Part shown: positions 54,899-64,000 of the stretch, piece by piece
Layout of the letters: every line of letters starts with the position of its first letter
Position numbering within the stretch: position 1 is the first letter of the stretch
Origin: Kalaharituber pfeilii
Taxonomy: Eukaryota > Ascomycota > Pezizomycetes > Pezizales > Pezizaceae
Assembly (NCBI GenBank): GCA_015179045.1
Contig: WHUZ01000154.1
Span: 1 to 64,000 of the forward strand
DNA: 64,000 nt
Direction of reading: 5' to 3'
Made by a program: the position numbers and the translations under genes
Notes under the pieces: generated by a model
Database searches by the model: none
What the model was told of the DNA's origin: nothing
What the model saw: the letters and a program-made list of their open reading frames with translations, nothing else

Positions 54899-55009
54899 TA
54901 CAGCTTACCATACATCTGTTAAGTAAGGAGCAAGCCCCAGTTTGCCAAGGCCAAGTAAAATAGTTAGTACTCACACTGGTCACTACAACAGTTAACTACT
55001 GTGTAGGCT

Positions 55010-55325
55010 ATTAAAATATAGAAAATAGATCCTATTTTATGTATATAAAATTTGCTACAGATGGGCTCTTCAATAGATGTGTAAAATTAGTCATTTTCTA
55101 TATACTATATTTACTGCAAATAATCACTAGTACTTTGCATATATAAAAAATAGACTATTTGTATATAGTAAGTACATATGTAGAACGTAGACCATTTTGT
55201 ATATAATAAATATGTCAGAAATGCCCTTGCTACATATATAAAAATAGACTATTTTATGCATAGTAAATATGTTGAAAATGTTTTTATTACATATATAGAA
55301 AATAGGTTATTTTGTATATATTAAA
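55010..55325 (+). repeat. E2 minisatellite, about 5 copies of the 58-bp unit
   Basis: Units of the ATAGTAAATATGT...GAAAATGCC...AGACCATTTTGTAT type, diverged by transitions and gaps, parallel to the longer array in E1. Confidence 0.65.
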
Positions 55326-56230
55326 TGCAAAATAAACTATTTTATATATGGCAAATATAATAGATGATAGTAAATGTCCATCCACTAGGCCAAAAAGATA
55401 CTTAACTAGTAATATAAGCTAGTCCTCTATGTAGCTTATATAGCACATTTTATAACTGCAACCCTAACACCTAGCTATTATATATCATCTAAATCGTATA
55501 TGTGTATACTGTGCATATATCCATTGACCACCCACCTTACAGTTGTAATAAATTTGTAACAGTAAATATATTACAAAAGCTTTCATAGTGCATATGAAAA
55601 ATTGAGCATTTTATACATATTAAATAGTCTCATTATGCATATAGAAAATAGGTCATTATTTACATGTTAACTATGCTGTAAATAGGCTCTTTGCAAATAT
55701 GGAAAATAGGTTCTTTTTGGCATATTGAATTCGTTAGAAATGATAGCTTTATATATGAGAAAATAGGTTATTTTTGGCAAGTTAAATATATTGAAAATAT
55801 ATATTACTAATTGAAATTATTACTTAATAAGATAGTCAGAATAGTTGTAGTTGCTAGAAGTTTGTAATGAGAAGTACAGTAGTATATAATGTTAGGGTAA
55901 AAATTTATATAATTTATAGATAAAAAGTCATATATTTTTGGCATAGACTATTCTAAAAACTACTGAGTTTATTTTCTATAGAGTTTTTTGGCTGTTACTA
56001 GAGATATAACAGAGATAGCCTACTAGTATGAAAATTTACTCAAAACTCGCTATCTCTTAGTATAAATATAGTTAGATTTAGAGTATTAAATATATTATTT
56101 TTTTATATAGAAATATAAAGGAGATGTAGAACTTTCATTTGAGGCCAGTTTGAAGAATACTCGGATCAAAATTAAGTATTGCAGCAGGAATACAAAGTTA
56201 TATATCTTATCAGGCTGTAAAAAAGCTCAA
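55326..56230 (+). other. E2 middle part, no gene seen
   Basis: AT-rich sequence that matches E1 on both sides of gypsy G. The sequence TTAACTATGCTGTAAATAGG near 55666-55685 is the uninterrupted counterpart of the G insertion site. No coding signal. Confidence 0.55.
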
Positions 56231-56239
56231 CTTTTACTG

Positions 56240-57215
56240 CCTACTATACCTGAGAAGATCCCCAATATACTATCAATCTTTTACCTTCCTATGCTTCCAA
56301 TGAATACAACTAAAGATAAATAGGAAACAGCCATCACTAAAGCTGAAGCTGAGGGCTGGATGAGCTACTACACTAATGACAGTTGAATAAAAAATGCATC
56401 TGGAGCTAGGTTATACTAACAATACTTGACAAAGAGGATATCAAGGTATTTAGGTTGATAGAGCACTATTAATGATGCTGAACTGATAGCTATGAGTAAA
56501 GCCCTGAACACTTCAGGCAATGAGCTGCTAATCATTATTGACTCAAAGGTAGCTATTTTTTTTTTTTTTTTCCTTTTATATAACCCTGCTTATAGGTATT
56601 TGCTATGGCAGGGTAAAAAAGGTAGCCATAACCAAGCTCCAATAGATTACTGACAGTGGACTCACCTACAATGGGGCTTCACAGCTGGTCTAAGAAGTAT
56701 GAGACTGAAGGAAGTAAGCTGAAGATTGGGATGTGGCAGTTATATAGGTAAAAAGTGATAAGGGTATATATGGTAATATAGAAGCAGACTGAGCAGCCAA
56801 GATTGGACCTGCCTGCAATACCAAGAGGAAGTTATAACCAAAGGTGGACTCAAACAACAAGCTAAAGCAGACAAAGCTGAGAAAAGAAATAGACTAAAAC
56901 TATTGTATTGACCTCTATAAAAACTAGGATATAAGATTGCTACTCTGGCAAGCATCATAGGAGGCAAGAGCCTATAGGTATAGAAATATAGGATGGAAAT
57001 AGCAGATAGTTCAGATTGCTAATAGTGCAGTAAGGAAGCTGAGACAATACAACACATATTGATAAACTGCCAGGTGTAGAAACAGAAATACTCCTGAGAT
57101 ATTGATAATCTCTACTATCTAAAGATAGACAAGTATAAATACAAAGATAAGCTATAGGAACTAATAGATTGGACAGAGAAATAGAAAATAGAACAGTCTT
57201 TATTTTCTTCACTTT
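56240..57215 (+). pseudogene. E2 LINE ORF2 RNase H and C-terminus, decayed
   Basis: The plus strand reads GWMSYYTNDS with the first RNase H Asp region, then NDAELIAMSKALN with the catalytic Glu, and LLIIIDSKVAI with the third Asp (56360-56560). An 18-base T run (56560) and many stops interrupt. A Cys-His-like tail follows near 57010-57070 (DCQYCSKEAETIQHILINC, the CxxC...H...C pattern). This order matches Tad1-type ORF2 proteins. Confidence 0.65.
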
Positions 57216-57394
57216 TCCTTATATATTCAATATCATATATTTAGCACCTCACTATACCTCAGAGAGTGGCATATGAGTAATGATATAAAAAAAAAAAAAA
57301 AAAAAATACTCACTATAATTACTTCTATTGCTAGAGACTACAGCTTTGCACTTTAGTCGAAGCATAGGTCAGTTCAATCTTTAGGATGGTACTT

Positions 57395-58077
57395 TATTAT
57401 AAGTATAAGGGGCTAGACTCTAGTAGGTGCTAGAACACACTGTATATTACGGCTACAGAAGTGCATATTCAGAAGGCTAAAGTCACTCTAGAGGTATAAA
57501 TATAGTAGGCCGGCTATGGAGGTATATATGTTGCAATTATGAAGATATATATGCTGCAGACCGAAATGGCTATAGAGTTGTGTATACAGTGGGCTAGAAA
57601 GGCAACTATTTGCATAGAGTGCGTAGTAGAATGGAGTGATTTATAGGCGTAATAAGGAAATGATAGGTTTCAGAATAATAGAGAATTTAAAATACTACTT
57701 GTATTTTGATTCTTCAATTGTGCTATCGCCTATGCTTAAATAGACTGAGTATATCATACATGACTAGGTAAGCAAATAAAGAAACAGCAGTTCAATAACA
57801 GCAACAATTATAACAAAGAAACCTGTAATATAGTACAAATGCTAGATAATAACATATACTAGTGCATGTATATATATTACCTTCATGAACTAAGTACCAA
57901 GCATAAAGAACCTTACAATTAATAGTGACACACACTTGTTTAGTACTACTCTATTCAAATGTAAAGAATCCTCTACCAAGCCTAATGGGTGATCAGTCTA
58001 ATCTAACAGCACTGGCCTTACTAACAATTCAGGATAAGTGTTTTCCTACTCGAGTAAGTCTCATCTTAGCTATAACA
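57395..58077 (-). repeat. Gypsy H 3' LTR
   Basis: 683 bp, TATTATAAGTATAAGG (from TGTTATGGGTATGAGG) to TTAGCTATAACA. It follows the D1 LTR with extra short repeats (GGCTATGGAGGTATATAT) near 57520. Confidence 0.85.
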
Positions 58078-61000
58078 TTACCTTCCATTCTAGAGTAGTC
58101 GTCTCAACTGACAATTACTGAAAAGTAACCTAAACTAATCAGTATTGTAAGTAATGTATATTAGCTCTCTTGTGAGAGTCAAAAAGGGTGGCTAATACAA
58201 TTATTAGCATATCTTATATACAAGGCCTCTCATAGGAATTTACTTATCTGTGGCCAATGGTGAGACTGGTATATCTCAAGTACTCATTTATTGATTAATA
58301 AGGCTATTAAAAACCTTAATAAAGATAAACTCTAGTGAGAAAAAATTCTTCATAAGGAAAAGGTACTTGTATTCTATATTATTCAAGTAGTCCAACTTTA
58401 GCCATCGATATCTTATTAGATCTTAAGGTCTCAAGGCTTCCTTAAATATCAGTTGTGGAACTCTTTAAGAGATTCCAATGATCTTTGCAGAGTTGTAATC
58501 AGCTCTCAGGTATCTTCATCTTCTCTATATACTTACCAATGGAGTTGGTACTTTACTACTCTATTAATGCATTTCGAATTAATAACATAATCAACTTTAT
58601 AAAAGAACTCATTGTCATTATCAATCTCCCTTTTCTAGGATTCAAGTTGTTCTCAAAAAGTCTTCAGAAGCGAGACATGGATGACGTTATAAAGATATAT
58701 GCCTTACAGCAAAGCCATCTCATATGCATAATTATTAACAACTCTTGAGATAGAATAGGGACCAATATATTTATTGGTCAAGATGTAAGTATTTCCTGAA
58801 ATAACCTTGAAGTTTCTTCGATCAATAAAAACCTTGTCTCCTACTTAGAATTTCCTTGCTTTATCAAGGAATAGGTTCGACTATTTATTGTTTATTTTCT
58901 TTAGAGTGTCAGCAATATAGTTGTAAACAGTTGTTATTTTATCAAGCCAGTCTTCAGCTGCCAGAAAGATATAAGTATTGTCATTCGAGAGGTGAATAGC
59001 TTTAGAATCAAATTTATATAAAAAGCAAAAAGGGCTGTAAGTATGGGTCGAAGTAGCAATAGAATTGTAAGCAAATTCGGCTAGAGGTAGCCAAATTACC
59101 TATCGGTTCTGACAGTCATAGTAGTAGATGCAAAGATACTATTTGAGAGTCTGTATTACTCATTTAAAGAGTCTATCGGTTTGAGGCTGGTAAGCAGTAC
59201 TAAGTCAGAGTTCTATATAAAGTTTCGAGGTTACTTCTTTTTAGAGAGCTGAGGCAAACTATGATCTATGATTAGAGGAGATATGGCAAGATAAACTAAA
59301 TTGCCTGAAGATGTCATTGATGAAAGCATTAGTGATATCTCGAGTTGTCCAGATACTCTTTGCCAGTATATAACATTGCATCTTAGTAAACCAGTTAGTG
59401 ATAACTAAAATAGTATTAAAGCCTTCGAATTCAGGTAATTCTCCAACAAGGTCCATAGCTATCTCCTCCTAAGGCTTTATACCAGTAGGTATTAGCATTA
59501 GTCTAGTTTGCCTTAGATGTTGGTCAGTTTTGGCCTTCAGGTAGGCTACACAACCAGCCATATAATCGGCCACTTAGTCTTTCCAGCTGTCCTAGTAGAA
59601 GTTTCAAGAGAGGAGTTCTTGTATTCAATACATACCCTAATACTCAGACACATTACTGTCATAGTACTATCGTAGTACCTCCAGTTGATATTGCTTGAGT
59701 ACTATAAGGAGTCTTTCATCATTCCTTACCTATTTGTCACAGTTGACCTTAGGGATATCAGCCCACATATTCTCTGCTTCACCTGCCTTTTCATCAATCA
59801 GCAGTTGTCTATCCTTAAATAGTTATTTAATGCTACCAGAGGTAGCATCACCAGTTTCTTGAAAAAGAGTATCTACTTTACCATTAAGCTTTCCTAGAAT
59901 GTACTTAATAATGTAGTCGAATTCGGAGAGCTTTTCACTTTAGTTGGCTTGCTAGCTGTTAAAGTGTTATTTGGTAGTGAAGTACTTTAGTGCATGATCC
60001 TCAGTGAAGATGGTAAAACTTGATTCCTAGCAATTCTTTCCTCTATTTCTTATACAAGTAATCAAAGATTCCTAGTAGTTCCTTATTGTAGATAAGATAG
60101 TTCTATTTAGTGGGAGTCAGTAATCGGGAGTAGTAATTGCATAAGTAAGAGGTCATAGTTTCATTCTTAGTATGGTACTAGCTTAAAACACTAGCGAGTG
60201 CTTGGTTAGAGTAGTCAGTTTTTACAATTATAAGTAGGGATCGATTGAACTATTATAGTATGAGAGCACTCATAAACTTGTTGTTGAGTTCCTTGAAAGC
60301 AGCTTGCTGTTCTGCTTCTTATGAGAAGAGTATGTTTCCAGTCAAGAGTGTAAGCATTCGAGTTGTGGCAAAGTAATTCAATATGAATCAGTGATAGTAG
60401 TTGGTAAAGCCTAAAAAGTCTTGTACCTCTTTTTTTCTTTGTTAGCTTTAGCCAGTCGTGAATGATAGAGAGTTTAGTTAAATCTATCTTAATCTTAAGG
60501 CCATTAATTAGATGACTAAGAAATATAGGTCATGCACATGAGACTTATACTTGGCCAGGTTGACTGTGAGCCCATGTTTACTCAATTTAGTGAACACTTT
60601 TTCTACTATCTTTTGGTGATCTTATTCAGTTTTGCCTACATAGATTGAAATATTATTCAGGTACTAAACAACTTTATTGATACTAGTGAGGATCTTATTT
60701 ATTATTTTTTGGAAAGAAGCAGGTACATTGATAAGTCCAAATGGCATAACTATATATTCGAATAGACCTTTGGATGTTTTAAAAGCTGTCTTTCATTTAT
60801 TGCCTGTCTTAATCTATATGAGGTTATAGCCATTTTTGAAGTTTAGCTTAGTGAACCATTTACTGCCTTAGGTATTCTTAAGGAGTTCTGACATCAAGAG
60901 TAAAGGGTTTTTATTCAGAATAGTTAATTTGTTCAGTGCTCTATAGTCAACACATAGTTGGAGCTACCTATCTTTCTTCTATATAAAAAGGATTGGTGAA

Positions 61001-61620
61001 GCTGCTTTCAACCTTAACCTTCATATCTTTCCTATTAGTAAGTATTTATCAATATACCTCTAAAGGCATCATCTTCTTACCAGATATACTAGACTATGAG
61101 GAGCCTTTACACTTAGATTCTTAAAAGAAATTTCATAATCTCAAGTCAAATAATAACATAATATCATCCTCCTTAAGGGTATTATCGAAAAGAATAGAAA
61201 GCAATTCTATACAAGTGCATCAAACATGCTATACTTCAAAACACTATTGATACAATCAATTGGAAAGCCATTAACTAGGATAAACTAAGGATGCATTTGC
61301 CGATATTCATAACTTCAGCGTCAAAATCAGAAACAAATTCCAGCTTTCTCAGAATACTAATAGCATACATATAATCTAAAGCAGAAGAAACAGATTCGGG
61401 AACTTAAATACTAGAGAATAAAAATGAAGTATTTACAAAAAATTATTACCTTGCTTGATTATCGCAAGTCTTACTTGTAACCTTAATCTTAACTTCTTAC
61501 CCAGTCTACTAAAGAAACAATCAACGGACAGTCTACAATAGCTCTAATAGTTATACTAGTTTTAAATTTTACCTTGCAACTAAGAAAATCACTGTAACAA
61601 GGAGTCCTACATACTGAGCA
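58078..61620 (-). pseudogene. Gypsy H pol, decayed
   Basis: The chromodomain and SH3-like tail lie near 58430-58880. The integrase first Asp is in MDLVGELPEFEGFN within a clean 65-codon stretch (59259-59456), ending at ISSNHRS where the second Asp (SDHG type) has become Asn. RNase H is near 59880-60330, RT near 60400-61080 and protease near 61230-61600. It aligns throughout with D1. Confidence 0.8.
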
Positions 61621-62271
61621 GAGTCCCCATATACTCCAAGTCAGATAGTTCTGCAATCCTCTTAGTCTATCGATAGCCTGTGAGGTGGCTAGAGTCTGTC
61701 TTCTTCTTCTTCTTGAGCTATGATATCCGCGATTCGATAGAGCAGATTTGTGACTTTAGGGTATTTTACTTCCCTTTTATCTTCCTTTTTTGGCTTCGGT
61801 TGGGTTTTCTACCACTTCTTCTTTCATCCCTTATACTTCTACTACTTCTTCTCCAGCACGTGATGACTCTATAGCCACTCTTGATATACTCAATACATTA
61901 GTTGCTTTTCTTCTGAATTATTTCTTCAGGTATATCAATATTCTTCTTGTTCTTTAGAGGTAGAAGTGACTATATTGTGAGGCTACTCCTGGAGGTGATG
62001 TTTGTCTTTATGATAGAGGGAGTGAAGTGCTTATATCTTAGGCTTTCTTAGGACATCGATAATAGAAACTTCTATTGTTTCTAGTTACTTCCATAATTAG
62101 GATGGCCAGCTAGAAGATTCTAAATATCTTCTGAATAGTGGCAGAAACATAGGAAATGAGGACAGGATTAGGAATCTTTGTTATATTATTATACTCATTA
62201 ATTTAGTTAATTCTGTCTTCTACTCCATTACTTATATCCCAATATTTCGAATGGCCTCAGCAATGGCTGAG

Positions 62272-62510
62272 TATTACAGGTTGCAACCAACTATCTTTTA
62301 AACTGTTGTACTAAAAGATAGAACTACTAGTAACTTCTGGTAGTATAGTCAGAATATATAGGAGTATCTATACATATGAGCTCTTGGTACCAGTTCACGC
62401 TAGGTCTTTAGGTATAGTAGAGGTGGACCAGTCATATAACCTTATAACTCACTACATTTTAGCCCTGCTCTAGATATGCTCACATACCGCTATGTCATAC
62501 TATTATGACA
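62272..62510 (-). repeat. TRIM-2 3' LTR
   Basis: 239 bp. ACTACTAGTA at 62323-62332 (plus strand) is the complement of the presumed RNA start; a TATATATT box lies upstream on the minus strand near 62350-62360. Confidence 0.85.
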
Positions 62511-62711
62511 TTACTCCTCTCTTAGTAAAGTATATTCCAGACTCTTAATATATTAACTTCCAGCTACCCATTATTGCCTTAGGGCTTCAATTTTATATAC
62601 CACCATACTACTTTATAACCAGTAACCGGCCTATGGCTGTAAGCTGTACAAATCTAAAAGTTGCATGTAGTATTTCACATTTGCTATATACAAGATTTAA
62701 ATTGGCAACTC

Positions 62712-62721
62712 TACTAGTAGT
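62712..62721 (-). promoter_or_regulatory. TRIM-2 primer binding site (self-complementary)
   Basis: Minus-strand ACTACTAGTA, two bases inside the 5' LTR, is the exact 10-base complement of TACTAGTAGT in the 3' LTR RNA strand (62323-62332). The 5' LTR copy has two transitions. The core ACTAGT is itself palindromic, which weakens this case slightly. Confidence 0.55.
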
Positions 62722-62723
62722 AC

Positions 62724-62962
62724 TATTATGGGTTGCAATCAATCATGTTGCAAACCGTTGCACCAAAAAGTAAAACTACCGATAATCTCTAGTAGTATAG
62801 TCAGAATATATAGGAGTATCCATGCATACGTGCTCTTAGTACTAGTTCGTACTAGATCTTTAGGCATAGTAGGAGTAGGCTAGTCATATAACCTTATAGC
62901 TCACTGCATTTTAGCTCTGCTCTAGGTATACTTGCATATTGCTATATAATACTATTATAATA
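62724..62962 (-). repeat. TRIM-2 5' LTR
   Basis: 239 bp, TATTATGGGTTGCAATC to TATTATAATA on the plus strand; diverged from its partner mainly by transitions. Confidence 0.85.
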
Positions 62963-63840
62963 CTGAGGAGTTCTAGAAGGTCATATGCAGTAGAGTCAGA
63001 GCTGTAGCATATAATGCTAGAGGGTTCTGATAGAAAAAGATAAAGGCAGGACCCTTCAAGCAAGAGGTAAACATATCAATATACTGATCGACGTCAATAA
63101 TCCTTGAGCTTCTAATCTAACAATAGACTAGGAAGACAAAGTTTGTCAAGCTCTTTTACATCTTCATCAAACTTTTCTGGAGGGGGAATCTTCATAGAAA
63201 GAGGAATCTTCATAGGAAGAGGAATCTTCACAAGAGAAAGAATCTTTAGAGGAGAAAGAATTTTCACAGGAAGAGGAATCTTCACAGGAGGAGTATAGAG
63301 AGCTCTATAGAATCAACTGATAAAGGAGGAGGAGGAAGGCCCTATGGCAATGTTTGACTCATAGGGAAAATGAGGAGGTATAGGATCTCATATTCGATGA
63401 GAACCACTAGGTGGGGTATAAGGAAGAGAAGTACTTATACTATCAGTACCCAGTGAAGGAGATACTACAGAAGAGCTTTCTAGGGGAGTACTCTAGACTT
63501 GAGTTAGGCTAAGAAGACTACACTGGCTATTGTTGCAGTTATGGTATAGCTACCAGTTCAAATAATGACTACTGTAGTATCTGTCCTCATATACTTGTCA
63601 GTAGCTAGACAATGTAGGTTATCATAGTTTGTAGTTCTTGCTAGCTCTAAGAGAGGAGTAAATACATTACCTTGAAATACTTTTACCAAGAGATCTATAC
63701 ACTCACAGGCTCAGGTAATATATATTTGCTTGCTCATATAGAGGTTGATAGCATCTCTGAGAAGAGGTCCTCAAGAGCAAGGAGGCTGTGGATGCACCTT
63801 TAGGTGCCAATATTGTGGAGGCAGGGTAGTATGTGAAGGA

Positions 63841-64000
63841 TATTAGAGGTATGAGGAGCTAGGCTCCAGTGAGTATTAGAAGGCACTAGATATTATAGCT
63901 ATGGATGTATTCAGGAGGCTAGAGTCGCTATAGAGGCATAAATATGGTAGGCCGGCTATGGAGGTATATATACTATGAGCCAGAGTAGCTACAGAGACAT
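63841..64000 (-). repeat. Gypsy H 5' LTR, first 160 bases in window
   Basis: It starts TATTAGAGGTATGAGGAGCT and matches the 3' LTR from 57395, including GTAGGCCGGCTATGGAGGT. The window ends inside it. Confidence 0.85.

Larger units (their letters stand above)
54899..57306 (+). mobile_element. E2, LINE-derived repeat with RNase H and poly(A)
   Basis: It starts TACAGCTTAC, holds a short form of the E minisatellite (55010-55325), an AT-rich middle that aligns with E1, then a decayed LINE ORF2 end and a 20-A tail (57287-57306). It lacks the gypsy G insertion, so it preserves the empty site. It is longer than E1 in its coding end. Confidence 0.65.
62272..62962 (-). mobile_element. TRIM-2, 691-bp terminal-repeat retrotransposon in miniature
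   Basis: Two LTRs of exactly 239 bp (62272-62510 and 62724-62962), a 213-bp interior and perfect TSDs CTGAG (62267-62271 and 62963-62967). The termini TATTAC/TATTAT are transition-mutated TGTTAC. The interior shares a block with TRIM-1 in inverted orientation, which sets the strand. No coding capacity. Confidence 0.88.
61700..63840 (-). pseudogene. Gypsy H gag region, decayed, split by TRIM-2
   Basis: Matches D1 gag by position and short blocks (for example near 62150-62230). An 18-bp repeat (AAGAGGAATCTTCACAGG type, about 6 units) lies at 63185-63295. The priming site region next to 63841 reads GGTAGTATGTGAAGGA on the plus strand; only 7 bases (GTAGTAT) match the expected LTR motif, and the offset is larger, so it is weak here. 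Confidence 0.55.
57395..64000 (-). mobile_element. Gypsy H, decayed family B/D chromovirus, runs past the window edge
   Basis: A 3' LTR at 57395-58077, a 5' LTR start at 63841, and between them the minus-strand gag-pol layout of D1 with heavy transition decay. TRIM-2 sits in its gag region. The left flank is TACTT; the matching TSD is outside the window. Confidence 0.88.

Noticed and set aside
1..64000. Captured host cargo or a Starship-type element
   Set aside because: No tyrosine recombinase and no non-transposon domain was seen anywhere in the window.

Overview
The window looks like 64 kb of transposon-only chromatin from a filamentous fungus, most likely an ascomycete. The evidence is Tad1-like LINEs with zinc-knuckle ORF1 proteins, Ty3/gypsy chromoviruses with C-terminal chromodomains, and many old copies that look RIP-like or methyl-decayed: C:G to T:A transitions, in-frame stops at Trp and Gln codons, and AT enrichment. 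I found no host gene, tRNA, rRNA or CRISPR array. Rank below Pezizomycotina cannot be read from this sequence.

Layout. 1-5019: a GC-rich LINE (LINE-A, minus strand) with an intact ORF1 and a frameshifted ORF2 that runs off the window edge. 5020-5619: a solo LTR. 5620-6796: a deletion-derivative mini-LINE (LINE-B, plus). 6797-9130: AT-rich repeat relics with a second solo LTR. 9130-13545: decayed gypsy A1 (plus). 13546-21637: LINE-derived repeat E1 with a 58-bp minisatellite, split by the young gypsy G (14677-20777, minus, TSD TATAT). 21662-54898: gypsy A2 (minus, TSD TACAG), expanded by nested insertions. These are C1 (22107-34015, TSD GTAAC), which itself holds B1 (24535-30569, TSD GAATG); D1 (34541-41404, TSD TTCAT/TTTAT); C2 (44086-50155, TSD TTCAT/TTCGT); and an 878-bp TRIM (50776-51653, TSD CTAAG). 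54899-57306: E2, a second LINE-derived copy. 57395-64000: gypsy H (minus, continues past the edge), whose gag region carries a second TRIM (62272-62962, 691 bp, TSD CTGAG).

How the parts work together. Families B, D and H are one lineage that encodes a full gag-pol. Family C keeps the same LTR termini but has lost the integrase core and most of RT, so it looks like a non-autonomous partner. The two TRIMs carry only LTRs, a short interior and priming signals.

The most notable signal is shared by every LTR element whose priming region can be read. A stretch 1-2 nt inside the 5' LTR is complementary over 8-13 nt to a sequence inside the LTR, 17-46 nt downstream of a TATA-like motif, where the transcript should begin. 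None of these sites starts with TGG, as a tRNA-primed site would. This fits Tf1-type self-primed reverse transcription and extends, in this window, to TRIMs. Calls for transposon proteins rest on motifs read by eye; no database search was possible.
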